Below are positions 22,891 to 30,403 of a stretch of DNA of 30,403 nt, one piece after another; position 1 is the stretch's first letter; every line of letters starts with the position of its first letter. The notes under the pieces are model-generated. The model was not told the origin of the DNA, searched no databases, and saw only the letters and a program-made list of their open reading frames with translations. The position numbers and the translations under genes are program-made. The DNA is from Pseudomonadota bacterium (GTDB lineage: Bacteria > Pseudomonadota > Alphaproteobacteria > Sphingomonadales > Sphingomonadaceae), in assembly GCA_023387085.1 (NCBI GenBank), contig JAEWIL010000060.1, forward strand, positions 1 to 30,403. Direction: 5' to 3'.

Positions 22891-24321
22891 CTATAATATC
22901 GTGTCGGAGATACGCTGTTCTGCGGAGGGGACCGGAAAACCGACGGTGACGCGGAGTCCCGGCAGGGTTCCGCGATCGGCGAGTTCGACCGTCGCTCCCA
23001 GGCTGCCGGCGAGCGCGCGGACGATAGCAAGGCCCAGCCCGCTTCCTTCGCGCTCGCGGCCGGGCGCCAGTCGTCCGAATCGCTCGAACGCAATCGCACG
23101 CGCGTCGACCGGGATGCCGGGGCCTTCGTCCTCGATGACCACGGCGCCGTCGCCGCGCACCGTCACCGTCACGATGCCTTGGTCGCGGTTGTACCGGATC
23201 GCATTGTCGACCAGATTGCGGATCAGTTCCCCCGCCAGGTCGGGTTGGGAGAGGATCACGACCGCTTTGTCGGGGGCCTCGAAGTCCAGGTCGACGCCCG
23301 TTTTCACGGCCAGCGGTGCATGCTCGACGCTCGCGGCGCGTGCAATTTCGACAAGATCGACGCGCGCGCGAAGGTCCGGCTCGCCCTCGCGCGCGCCCTC
23401 GGCACGGGCGAGCGCGAGAAGCTGGGTGAGCAGGCGCTGGAGCCGTCCCGTCGCCGCGTCGATGTCGGCGAGCGACTGCTGCGCGGGCCCGGGCGGCAGC
23501 TTTGCCGACCGCAGCGCCGCGACATGCGCGCGCAAAATCGAGAGCGGCGTGCGCATCTGGTGCGACGCATCGGCAGTGAATCGGCGTATCCCCTGCATCG
23601 CAGCGTCGAGCCGGCCGAGCAGGCCGTTGAACGCGCCGACCAGCCCGCGCAGCTCTACCGGGACATAATCGAGCGGCAGCGGGGTGAAATCGGCTTCGCG
23701 CCGCGTTCCCATCGCGCTCAGCACGCGCTTCAAGGGCGCGAGCCCCCAACGCACCGCAAGCGGCAGCAGGCCAAGCGAAACGGCGATCAGCAGCAATTCG
23801 AGAATGGCGAGCGCGACGAGCATGCGGTCGCGCAGCGCGTGGCGTGCCTCCAGCGTCTCGGCGACTTCGACGATGACGGGTTTGTCGATGCGCGGAACCT
23901 TGCGCGCAACCGCAGCGATGCGAATGCGATAGTCGCGATACTGCGCATATTGGAACACCATCTCGCCGTCGTCGTCGGGAAGCTTCTTCATCCGCGGCAG
24001 ATCGGGATAGCCTGTCAACAGCTCGCCGTTCGCCCACACGCTGTAATAGACATTATCGCGTGCGTCATTTTCCAGCATGCCGAGCGCCGATGCCGGCAGG
24101 TCGAGCGTCACTTCCTCATTTTCGAGAGCGAGCGTCTCGGCTATCGCGCGTGCCGAGGCGCCGAGGAGGCGATCGTTCACACCCTCGACCACCTCGTTGA
24201 TCGTCACCGCGCCGCCGACGCCGAGCAGCAGCGCGAGCGCGGCCAGCGGAAATCCCATCCCCACCATCATTCGGCGTGTGATCGAACTGACGCGCCGCGT
24301 GGACCCGGGGTCTGAGCTCAT
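22891..24321 (-). CDS. Sensor histidine kinase (TctE/QseC-like)
   Basis: A 476-residue membrane sensor kinase. Transmembrane helices at about 18-41 and 168-190 enclose a roughly 125-residue periplasmic sensing domain, followed by HAMP (RWGLAPLKRVLSAM). The dimerisation domain holds phospho-acceptor His254 in ADASHQMRTPLSI. ATPase boxes follow: N box LIRNLVDNAIRYN, G1 box VIEDEGPGIP and G2 box GSGLGLAIV. Domain order and length match the TctE/QseC group. It starts four bases after the response regulator stop, so the pair is one operon. Given the orphan binding protein and the CitMHS transporter nearby, a carboxylate ligand such as citrate is likely but unproven. Confidence 0.93.
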   Translation of the reverse strand: MSSDPGSTRRVSSITRRMMVGMGFPLAALALLLGVGGAVTINEVVEGVNDRLLGASARAIAETLALENEEVTLDLPASALGMLENDARDNVYYSVWANGELLTGYPDLPRMKKLPDDDGEMVFQYAQYRDYRIRIAAVARKVPRIDKPVIVEVAETLEARHALRDRMLVALAILELLLIAVSLGLLPLAVRWGLAPLKRVLSAMGTRREADFTPLPLDYVPVELRGLVGAFNGLLGRLDAAMQGIRRFTADASHQMRTPLSILRAHVAALRSAKLPPGPAQQSLADIDAATGRLQRLLTQLLALARAEGAREGEPDLRARVDLVEIARAASVEHAPLAVKTGVDLDFEAPDKAVVILSQPDLAGELIRNLVDNAIRYNRDQGIVTVTVRGDGAVVIEDEGPGIPVDARAIAFERFGRLAPGREREGSGLGLAIVRALAGSLGATVELADRGTLPGLRVTVGFPVPSAEQRISDTIL

Positions 24322-24325
24322 GACC

Positions 24326-24994
24326 CTATTCGTCTTCCATCAGGTAGCCGAGACCGCGCAGCGTGCGGATCGTCGGGCCATCGGGCTCGAGCTTCTTGCG
24401 CAGCCTCGCGATATAGACCTCGATCGCATTGGGCGCGACGGGTTCGTCATAACCGAACACTTCGGACGCCAGCCGGTCCTTCGACACCACCTGCCCAACG
24501 CGCGAGAGAAGGCGTTCGAGAACGACCCATTCGCGGCGACGAAGATCGAGATCGCGCCCATCGACGCGCGCGATATGGTGCGAGCGATCGAATTCGAGCT
24601 TGCCGATGCGGATCACCGGTGCGGGGTCGACCTGAGGCCGCCGCAGCAACGCGCGGATCCGCGCCGCCAGTTCGCGCGGTTCGAAGGGTTTGAGCAGATA
24701 GTCGTCGGCGCCAAGGTCGAGTCCGCGCACCCGGTCGTCGATCTCGTCACGCGCGGTCAGGATCAGCACCGGGGCATGGCACCCCTTGGCGCGAAGCGAC
24801 TTCAGCACGTCGAAGCCCGACATGTCCGGAAGGCCGACATCGAGTGTAATGATCGCATAGGGTTCGTCCGATGCCATCATCAGCGCCGACGCTCCGTCGG
24901 GGGCGGGATCGACCGAATAGCCCTCCGCGGTCAGCGCCGCGACCAGGCCGCGCGCCAGCGGAGCGTCGTCTTCAATCAATAATATGCGCGCCAT
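24326..24994 (-). CDS. OmpR-family response regulator (TctD/QseB-like)
   Basis: A 222-residue DNA-binding response regulator. The receiver domain begins MARILLIEDDAPLARG, with the acidic pair Asp9-Asp10 (EDD), phospho-acceptor Asp52 in TLDVGLPDMSG, and the conserved lysine in YLLKPFEPREL. The C-terminal winged helix (about 130-222) contains RREWVVLERLLSRVGQVVSK, then NAIEVYIARLRKKLEP and RTLRGLGYLM. ATG 24994 is chosen because the receiver fold starts there; the frame is open upstream to 25114 but without homology. It is divergent from the orphan binding protein, and the shared 83-base gap contains one of four tandem repeats that are probably its own binding sites, implying autoregulation. 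Confidence 0.95.
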   Translation of the reverse strand: MARILLIEDDAPLARGLVAALTAEGYSVDPAPDGASALMMASDEPYAIITLDVGLPDMSGFDVLKSLRAKGCHAPVLILTARDEIDDRVRGLDLGADDYLLKPFEPRELAARIRALLRRPQVDPAPVIRIGKLEFDRSHHIARVDGRDLDLRRREWVVLERLLSRVGQVVSKDRLASEVFGYDEPVAPNAIEVYIARLRKKLEPDGPTIRTLRGLGYLMEDE

Positions 24995-25005
24995 TGCGTT
25001 GATCC

Positions 25006-25023
25006 GTGACAGCCCGTTGACAG
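25006..25023 (+). promoter_or_regulatory. Tandem GTGACAG/TTGACAG site between response regulator and binding protein
   Basis: GTGACAG-CCCG-TTGACAG on the plus strand, facing the binding-protein gene and ending 54 bases before its GTG start. One base differs from the exact repeat, and the second half contains TTGACA, so it may overlap a -35 element. It is also 12 bases upstream of the response regulator start, allowing autoregulation. Confidence 0.65.
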
Positions 25024-25077
25024 GTTGACCATGTTTCCCTTGGCCATAAACATAAGCGAAACCGGGGAGAATAAAAC

Positions 25078-26193
25078 GTGGCGCATCTCGCCAAGCGAAG
25101 GAAATTCGTGGCAACGGTCCTGCTGGCGCTTGCCGGTCCGACGTTCCTGATTTCCGCGGCCAGACCGCTGAGCGATCCGCCGAAAGGCTATCCGCGCTCG
25201 TATCGCGCGATCATGGACGCCGCGCGCGCCGAGCGAACACTCGTCATCTATTCGACCACCGACCGGCGCGAAGCCGCCGGACTGCTCGCCGCGTTCGAGA
25301 AACGCTACCCCTTCGTCCGCGTCGATTATCGCGAAATCACCACGGCGACGCTGCACAATCGCGTCATCGCCGAGGCGCGCGCGAAGCGCCCGGGCGCCGA
25401 CCTGCTGTGGAGCGCTGCGATGGATTTGCAGACCAAGCTGGTCAACGACGGCTATGCACAGGCCTATGCCTCGCCGGAAAAGCCCTATCTGCCGCCGTGG
25501 GCCGTGTGGAAAAACGAGGCGTGGGGCACGACCGCAGAGCCGGTTGTCTTCGCCTACAACCGCAAGCTCGTGCCAGCCGCAGATGTGCCGCGAACGCACG
25601 CCGACCTGACACGCCTGCTGCGCGCCAAGGCGCGTTTCTATCGCGGCCGCATCGCGACCTTCGATCCCGCAAGGTCGAGCGCGGGCTATTTGTTCCTCAG
25701 CCAAGATCTTCAGGTCAGCCGCGATACGGTGCCGTTGATGGCCGCCCTCGGACGCGTCAAGGTCGCGACCTTTCCGACCAGTTCCGAAATGCTCACGCGC
25801 CTCGGCGACGGGAGGCTCGCCTTCGTCTATAACATGATCGGCTCCTATGCACTCGAACGCCAGTCGCACGATGCGAATATCGGCGTCGTGATGCCAAGCG
25901 ACTATACGCTGATCATGTCGCGCATCGCGATCATCCCCGACCAGGCGCGCCACCCCAACGCCGCGAAGCTGTTCCTTGATTTCATGCTGTCGCGTGAAGG
26001 GCAGGCACAACTGGCCTATCGCTATATGACCCCGGTCCGTACCGATGTTCGTACCCGTGCCGGTGCCCGCGCGCCCGCCAGCGCTGCCCGCGCGCTGCGT
26101 ATCGGCCCCGCGCTCATCGCCAATCTCGACCAGATGAAACGCCGCCGTATCCTGAGCCAGTGGCACACCGCCGTCGGCACACCCCAAAAATAG
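25078..26193 (+). CDS. Orphan iron-type (Fbp/PgtC-like) periplasmic binding protein
   Basis: A 371-residue extracellular solute-binding protein of the iron/thiamine/phosphoglycerate-type group, with an N-terminal signal segment (KRRKFVATVLLALAGPTFLI). Conserved stretches: TLVIYSTTDRREAAGLLAAF, RPGADLLWSAAMDLQTKL, PWAVWKNEAWGTTAEPVVFA, RLAFVYNMIGSYAL, and the end block PNAAKLFLDFMLSREGQAQL. It starts with GTG 25078, nine bases after GGGGAGA. No permease or ATPase is linked. It is divergent from a two-component pair and convergent, by 11 bases, with a CitMHS carrier. This resembles the phosphoglycerate pgt system, in which binding protein PgtC works with kinase PgtB rather than with a pump. A sensory co-receptor role is inferred. 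Confidence 0.88.
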   Translation: MAHLAKRRKFVATVLLALAGPTFLISAARPLSDPPKGYPRSYRAIMDAARAERTLVIYSTTDRREAAGLLAAFEKRYPFVRVDYREITTATLHNRVIAEARAKRPGADLLWSAAMDLQTKLVNDGYAQAYASPEKPYLPPWAVWKNEAWGTTAEPVVFAYNRKLVPAADVPRTHADLTRLLRAKARFYRGRIATFDPARSSAGYLFLSQDLQVSRDTVPLMAALGRVKVATFPTSSEMLTRLGDGRLAFVYNMIGSYALERQSHDANIGVVMPSDYTLIMSRIAIIPDQARHPNAAKLFLDFMLSREGQAQLAYRYMTPVRTDVRTRAGARAPASAARALRIGPALIANLDQMKRRRILSQWHTAVGTPQK

Positions 26194-26204
26194 CGGCGAC
26201 CGCC

Positions 26205-27521
26205 TCATCCGGCGTGGAGCGGAAAGAGGCCGGTCAGCAGACATGTCGCCATGAAGACAAAACATGCGCCGACCGCCCAGCGGAAGATATATTTCTGATG
26301 ATCGCCAAGTTCGATTCCGGACATGCCGACAAGCAGATAGGTTGAAGCAACGAGCGGGCTGAGCAGGTGGATTTGCTGACCCACCAGAGAGGCGCGCGCC
26401 ATCTCCATCGGCGTCACGCCATATTCGGCTCCGGTCCCGGCCAGCACGGGGAGCATCCCGAAATAGAAGGCATCGTTCGAGATCAGGAAGGTGAACGGCA
26501 TCGACAGGAGCGCGGTGATTGGCGCCATATAGGGGCCGAGCGCATCGGGGATCACCGCGATGACCGAGCTCGCCATCGCGTCGACCATCTTTGTCCCCGA
26601 CAGAATGCCGGTGAAAATGCCTGCGGCGAACACGAGGCTGACCGTCGCCATCGCATTGCCGGCGTGCGCCGCGATGCGCTCCTTCTGTTGCTGGAGATTA
26701 GGATAATTGACCGCCGCGGCGATCGCGAAGGCGCCCATGAACAGGATGACCAGCGGGATCGAGCCGCCGATCAGCATGCCTAGCAACGTGAGCGTCAGCG
26801 CGAGGTTGAACCAGAAGAGTCCCGGGCGGCGATGGTCGCCGTCCATCTGCTCGCGAATGACTTCCTCGCCCGTCGCTTCTTCGTCAACTGCGTCAGCCGG
26901 CAATTTCGCGAGACGCGTACGCTCGCGGCGCCCGAATATCCACGCCACGAACAGGACCCAAATCGCGGTCGTGGCCATCGCGGGGATCAGCGACACGAAC
27001 AGCTCGCGCGGATCGACCCCGAGCGCGAGTGCGGCGCGCGTCGTCGGCCCACCCCATGGCACGATATTCATCACCGCGACCGACATCATGATCAGGCACG
27101 CCATGATCCGGACATCCATCTTCATATGGCGGTATAGCGGAAGCAGTGCCGAAACGGTGATCATATAAGTCGTGGTTCCGTCGCCATCGAGCGCGACGAT
27201 CAGTGTCATGACGGCGGTACCGATGCAGATGCGCATCGGGTCGCCATGGACGATGCGCACGATTGTTTTGACCAAAGGGTCGAAAAGCCCGACGTCGATC
27301 ATCAATCCGAAATAGAGGATCGCGAAGAGCAACATCACGCCTGTCGGCGCGAGGTCGCGGACGCCCGCCAGCATCATCTCGCCGAGTCCGGCCCCGAAGC
27401 CCGCGATCAGTGCAAAGATCGTCGGCACGACAATCAGTGCGATGAGCGCGGACAGCCGCTTCGTCATGATCAGCGTCATGAAGGTTGCGACCATCAAAAA
27501 TGCCAGAAGTGTCAGCATCAT
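26205..27521 (-). CDS. CitMHS family citrate-metal:proton symporter
   Basis: A 438-residue polytopic inner membrane carrier, about twelve hydrophobic segments, of the CitMHS family (citrate-Mg2+ or citrate-Ca2+ complexes with protons). Family blocks: MTKRLSALIALIVVPTIFAL at the start, IVALDGDGTTTYMITVSALL, MNIVPWGGPTTRAALALG, and FLISNDAFYFGMLPVLAGTG. A charged cytoplasmic loop (RRERTRLAKLPADAVDEEAT) splits the two halves at about 195-230. The start is one of two adjacent ATGs (27521 or 27518) after a GGGG. It has its own upstream tandem CTGTCAC site and so is probably induced by the two-component system next to it. The preferred metal and acid are unknown. Confidence 0.93.
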   Translation of the reverse strand: MMLTLLAFLMVATFMTLIMTKRLSALIALIVVPTIFALIAGFGAGLGEMMLAGVRDLAPTGVMLLFAILYFGLMIDVGLFDPLVKTIVRIVHGDPMRICIGTAVMTLIVALDGDGTTTYMITVSALLPLYRHMKMDVRIMACLIMMSVAVMNIVPWGGPTTRAALALGVDPRELFVSLIPAMATTAIWVLFVAWIFGRRERTRLAKLPADAVDEEATGEEVIREQMDGDHRRPGLFWFNLALTLTLLGMLIGGSIPLVILFMGAFAIAAAVNYPNLQQQKERIAAHAGNAMATVSLVFAAGIFTGILSGTKMVDAMASSVIAVIPDALGPYMAPITALLSMPFTFLISNDAFYFGMLPVLAGTGAEYGVTPMEMARASLVGQQIHLLSPLVASTYLLVGMSGIELGDHQKYIFRWAVGACFVFMATCLLTGLFPLHAG

Positions 27522-27588
27522 CCCCGTCTCGATTACAGACGCCTGCTTCGTCGTGCGCCTTGTTCATGCCTTGACTAAATGCCGATGC

Positions 27589-27606
27589 CTGTCACGCCGC
27601 TGTCAC
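27589..27606 (-). promoter_or_regulatory. Tandem CTGTCAC site upstream of CitMHS
   Basis: CTGTCAC-GCCG-CTGTCAC on the plus strand (GTGACAG-N4-GTGACAG towards CitMHS), 67 bases before the start. Downstream, GTGACAGGCATCGGCAT closely matches GTGACAGGAAGCCGGCAT at the M20 operon site. The rest of this 215-base gap shows nothing else I recognise. Confidence 0.72.
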
Positions 27607-27736
27607 GCCAACGATCATCGCTTTTCGTAATATTTCCAATGGATTGCATCCCGATAGCGAACGCCCCCAGCACCGCAGGCGCCGACGAAGGGAAATCGGA
27701 TGCCGGTGTCAGGTCCAGCACCGTCACTTCGGTTCG

Positions 27737-29314
27737 TCAGCCAATCCGCGCCTTCAGCGTAGGCAGCCGCTCCTCGGCGGAGTTGAGGTTGACGCTTCGA
27801 TCGACCGTGACCCCGTCTCCGGCGAACGTGCAAACAAGCGTGTCGCGAAAGGCTGTCTCGACGAACTGCCACGTCATTTCGAGCGTCTGCGGCGACGTCC
27901 AGCGCGCGCCGGCAACGACGCGCTGGCTCGGAGGGCGATATTCATGGTGCAGCCGGTGGCCGGTCATGCTCGTGTCCTGCTCCAGATATTCGCCGAAGCC
28001 CGCAGTCACGCTATGCTCGCCATGCTCGTCGCGCATCCGGTAGGTGCAGGCGTCGCCCGAAAAATCGAACGAGAACCACTCGACGCCCTGGTCGTTCGCT
28101 TCGACTTGCAACTTCTTGCCACCGATGTCCGCCGGCGCCGCGAAGTTGATCGACTTCAGCGGCGGCAGCAATCGCAGTCCCGAGGTCTTGCGTTGCAACA
28201 CCACCGCCTCATGATCGGCAGGCAGCTTGTCGGCCGCAAACGCCGCCGGGAAATGTTTCCAGATAAGGGGCTTGATCTTCTTGCTGCCCTTGATCGCCGA
28301 GAAGAGCGCAAGCACGGCATTATGCTCGGGAAAGACGATCGACATCTGGCTGAACAGCCCGAGCGCGAGATAGGCCTTCCCCGGCCCCATCCACCATTGA
28401 TAGCCATAGGCGCCGTCGGCATCGCCCGGCGTCTGCTCGGTCGTCGCCTCGCGTACCCATTTTTCGGAGAGGATTCGGTGGCCGTTCCATGTCCCGCCAC
28501 TCGCGTGCACCGCACCGAGCTTGATCGACGCCGCGGTGTTCCAGGTGAGGCCATTACCGCCGGGGCTGACCCCGCCGGGGCTCGTGTCCCAATGCCAGCG
28601 GTCGATCTCCATCGGCTCGAAAAAGCGCGGCTTCAGATAATCGGCCATCGCCTCGCCCGTCGTCTTGCTGATGATCGCCGACAGCATGAAACTGGCGGCG
28701 CTCGTGTACTGGAAGTGCCCGCCCGGCTGATGGACGACGGGAATCTTGAAGAATTCGGCCGCCCACGGCGTGTCGATCGGCCGCCATGCCGAACCCGACG
28801 TTTCGACATTGTGCCCGCACTGCATCGTCAGCAGATTGCGCACCGTCATGGCGCGCATGTTCTCGCTCGCATCGGCCGGCACATATTCGGGAAAGAAGGA
28901 AACGACCTTGTCGTCGAAGCCGAAGCGCCCTTCCTCGATCGCAAGGCCCGTAGCGACTGCGGTCACGCTCTTGGTCAACGAATGAGTGATGTGGATTCGG
29001 CCCGGCGAATAGGGCCACCACCAGCCTTCGGCAACAACGTGGCGGTTACGCATCAGCATGAAGGAGTGGAGTTCGAGTCCCGCGCTTTCGACGTCGGCGA
29101 GGAAGGCAAGGATCGCGTCGGAGGAGACGCCCTGCGCTTCGGGCGTGCTGCGCAGCAGGCCGTCCTTATAGAAATCGGGTTGGACCGGCCCGACGCCCGG
29201 AACCGCAGCCGACAAGCGGCCGGGTCGTAGGGCGCAGCCGCCAAGCATCACGAACGCGCTCGCGCCCATTACGAGCTGCCCGGCCCGCCGCCGCGTCATA
29301 TTCATATCTCTCAT
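27737..29314 (-). CDS. Exported serine hydrolase (class C beta-lactamase-like family)
   Basis: A 525-residue serine hydrolase of the beta-lactamase/penicillin-binding-like family (EstB, 6-aminohexanoate hydrolase and D-aminopeptidase relatives). The N-terminus has paired arginines (MTRRRAGQLVMGASAF) and a lipobox MLGGC (Cys27), so it is probably a lipoprotein, perhaps Tat-exported. Active-site motifs: SLTK with nucleophile Ser112 and Lys115, and YTS with Tyr203 in place of the classical YxN. The catalytic domain covers about 60-370; a further 150-residue C-terminal domain (FAAPADIGGKKLQVEANDQG onward) is beta-rich. The start could be ATG 29314, 29305 or 29299; I favour 29314, after GGAG. A tandem CTGTCAC site lies 47 bases upstream, so it may belong to the two-component regulon. 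Substrate unknown; true beta-lactamase activity is unlikely. Confidence 0.87.
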   Translation of the reverse strand: MRDMNMTRRRAGQLVMGASAFVMLGGCALRPGRLSAAVPGVGPVQPDFYKDGLLRSTPEAQGVSSDAILAFLADVESAGLELHSFMLMRNRHVVAEGWWWPYSPGRIHITHSLTKSVTAVATGLAIEEGRFGFDDKVVSFFPEYVPADASENMRAMTVRNLLTMQCGHNVETSGSAWRPIDTPWAAEFFKIPVVHQPGGHFQYTSAASFMLSAIISKTTGEAMADYLKPRFFEPMEIDRWHWDTSPGGVSPGGNGLTWNTAASIKLGAVHASGGTWNGHRILSEKWVREATTEQTPGDADGAYGYQWWMGPGKAYLALGLFSQMSIVFPEHNAVLALFSAIKGSKKIKPLIWKHFPAAFAADKLPADHEAVVLQRKTSGLRLLPPLKSINFAAPADIGGKKLQVEANDQGVEWFSFDFSGDACTYRMRDEHGEHSVTAGFGEYLEQDTSMTGHRLHHEYRPPSQRVVAGARWTSPQTLEMTWQFVETAFRDTLVCTFAGDGVTVDRSVNLNSAEERLPTLKARIG

Positions 29315-29361
29315 CCCCTCACTCCATTTGCAGAGCCTTTATCACATCGTGCGGCCACCGG

Positions 29362-29379
29362 CTGTCACCACGCTGTCAC
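29362..29379 (-). promoter_or_regulatory. Tandem CTGTCAC site upstream of the serine hydrolase
   Basis: CTGTCAC-CACG-CTGTCAC on the plus strand (GTGACAG-N4-GTGACAG towards the hydrolase), 47 bases before its start. A TGATAA about 17 bases further towards the gene could serve as a -10 element. The 230-base gap to the GntR stop holds nothing else I recognise. Confidence 0.72.
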
Positions 29380-29544
29380 AGGACGAACGCGGCCCAAATG
29401 GATCGATCGTGAGTAGCGACGCTTCGGCCGATGCAGCCGGGCCTGCCGATGATCGCGACGGCAATCGGTACCTTTGTGCAGGACGCGACCCGAGCGGCGA
29501 TTGCGGGAGGCCTCACCGCGCTCGCGTCGGCGCCTGCCGCGAAT

Positions 29545-30403
29545 CTAGCGCGCAACCTCCATCGCGCGGTCCTTCGACTGCCACGCGCGGTCGATATGCT
29601 TGCGCAGAAAATCGGCAGTGTCTTCGCGGCGGTCCGCCGCGAGCATGTCGAGCAACGCGATATGCTCCTCGCATTGTTCCTTCAGCCGCCCGCGCCCCCC
29701 ACCGACGCGATATTCCATCAGCCGCCGCAATCGGTTGATCCGGCGCAGCGCGTCGAGGAAAAAGGCGTTGTTGGACCAGGATACGATCGTTTCGTGGAAG
29801 TTGGCGTTGATTTCGAACAATCGCGTTCGCGGCAAGGTGAACATGGCACCGTCGAGCAAGTTCTGCTGCTCGGCGCGCGCGTTGCGCAGCGCGACGGGAT
29901 CGACCTCGAACGCGGGTTGCAGAATCGCCTGCGATTCGATCACCGCACGGAATTGATAGGCCCGGGCATAGGCCTCGCCCGAATTCAGCGTCGATCCGAA
30001 CAGCCAGCCGTGTCCGGGCAGGCGCTCAACCCACCCCTCCTCTGCGATCTGGCCGAGCAAAAGCTGCAAGCGACTGCGGGTGACGCCATAGCGGCGCATC
30101 AATTCATTCTCGCTGATCCGGTCGGGCAGCCGGCCCGACAACCGGTCTTCCGCGATCTGGAAATAGAGCTGTTCCTTCTCTCCATCCACGGGTGGTGCCG
30201 GCGTGGGTGACGGGAGATGACCGATCGGCTTCGCGACGAAATAACCGCGGTGCGGTTCGCTGTAGACGATGCCCGCCTCGCCAAGTTCCTTCAGCGCCGC
30301 GCTCACCGGTGCGCGGGAAACCCGGAGCATGTCGGCAAGCTGCTGCGCGCCGAGATGATAGCCGGCGGGCAGTCTCTGCTCACGAATATGCTCGACGATG
30401 GCA
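29545..30403 (-). CDS. GntR-family regulator with two winged helices and an FCD domain, partial
   Basis: The last 285 codons of a regulator whose start lies beyond the window. From the edge inwards there is a GntR-type winged helix (residues 1-56: AIVEHIREQRLPAGYHLGAQ, then VSRAPVSAALKELGEAGIVY). A proline-rich linker (PSPTPAPPVDGEKE) follows, then a second helix-turn-helix of the same kind (79-135: LSGRLPDRISENELMRRYGV, then GQIAEEGWVERLPGHGWLF). It ends in an all-helical FCD ligand domain (about 143-285) with RAVIESQAI, the metal-site-like INANFHETIV, EEHIALLDML and a final KHIDRAW. FCD regulators usually have a single winged helix, so the doubling is unusual. No target gene can be named; the region upstream is outside the window. 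Confidence 0.88.
   Translation of the reverse strand, partial: AIVEHIREQRLPAGYHLGAQQLADMLRVSRAPVSAALKELGEAGIVYSEPHRGYFVAKPIGHLPSPTPAPPVDGEKEQLYFQIAEDRLSGRLPDRISENELMRRYGVTRSRLQLLLGQIAEEGWVERLPGHGWLFGSTLNSGEAYARAYQFRAVIESQAILQPAFEVDPVALRNARAEQQNLLDGAMFTLPRTRLFEINANFHETIVSWSNNAFFLDALRRINRLRRLMEYRVGGGRGRLKEQCEEHIALLDMLAADRREDTADFLRKHIDRAWQSKDRAMEVAR

Noticed and set aside
23161..23175. Tandem CCGTCACCGTCAC resembling the regulon repeat
   Set aside because: Lies inside the kinase gene with a six-base period and encodes the VTVTV strand; not the 11-base spacing.
22625..24037. Open frame of about 470 codons overlapping the histidine kinase in another frame
   Set aside because: Arginine- and alanine-rich, low-complexity product. 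The kinase frame carries every expected motif.
24976..26265. Open frame of about 429 codons opposite the orphan binding protein
   Set aside because: Shadow; it would cover the promoter region and the tandem repeat. The plus-strand binding protein has signal peptide and family blocks.
27737..29314. Serine hydrolase as an antibiotic-resistance beta-lactamase
   Set aside because: It has SxxK but YTS instead of YxN, an extra C-terminal domain and a lipoprotein signal; it fits the broad esterase/aminopeptidase branch better.

Overview
The window is GC-rich, densely coding DNA that most resembles a sphingomonad alphaproteobacterium of the Sphingopyxis/Sphingomonas type. This rests on two TonB-dependent receptors with the EIIVTGSRI / EIVVNADRT start typical of that group, many exported peptidases, and a dispersed palindromic repeat of the kind that translates as SVIPGSTRDP. 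The taxonomic call is an inference. I see no phage, insertion sequence, CRISPR array or rRNA.

Layout. 1-1650 (minus): ABC-2 exporter, ATPase plus a permease cut by the window edge. 1742-1827: tRNA-Leu(UAA). 1904-6055 (plus): an orphan peptide-type binding lipoprotein, a DUF4112 protein and an exported prolyl oligopeptidase. 6056-6396: non-coding, with a 94-base palindromic repeat. 6397-8774 (minus): an exported single-chain fusion of cyanophycinase and isoaspartyl peptidase, overlapping an Lrp/AsnC regulator. 8947-11667 (plus): a divergent TonB-dependent receptor. 11889-15664 (minus): astC-astD-oprB-like porin, tightly overlapped. 15823-18123 (minus): siderophore-type TonB receptor, divergent from a LysR regulator (18255-19163). 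19175-22757 (minus): M20 peptidase, PepSY membrane protein and astA, all overlapping. 22891-24994 (minus): TctDE/QseBC-like two-component pair, divergent from an orphan iron-type binding protein (25078-26193). 26205-27521 (minus): CitMHS citrate transporter. 27737-29314 (minus): exported serine hydrolase. 29545-30403 (minus): FCD-type GntR regulator, partial, with two winged helices.

How it may work together. The left-centre reads as an arginine-scavenging locus. The fusion enzyme carries both activities needed to take cyanophycin (multi-L-arginyl-poly-aspartate) to free aspartate and arginine, and its signal peptide puts it outside the cytoplasm. A divergent TonB receptor could import substrate or products. 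AstA, AstC and AstD supply three of the five steps of the arginine succinyltransferase pathway; astB and astE are not in the window.

The right half looks like one regulon. I find four copies of the tandem direct repeat CTGTCAC-N4-CTGTCAC (11-base period, all in the same orientation to the downstream gene). They lie in the regions upstream of the M20-PepSY-astA operon, the binding protein (shared with the response regulator), CitMHS and the serine hydrolase. This is the form expected for an OmpR-family response regulator site, and the regulator encoded at 24326-24994 is the obvious candidate. If so, the two-component system links citrate-type uptake, peptide hydrolysis and arginine catabolism.
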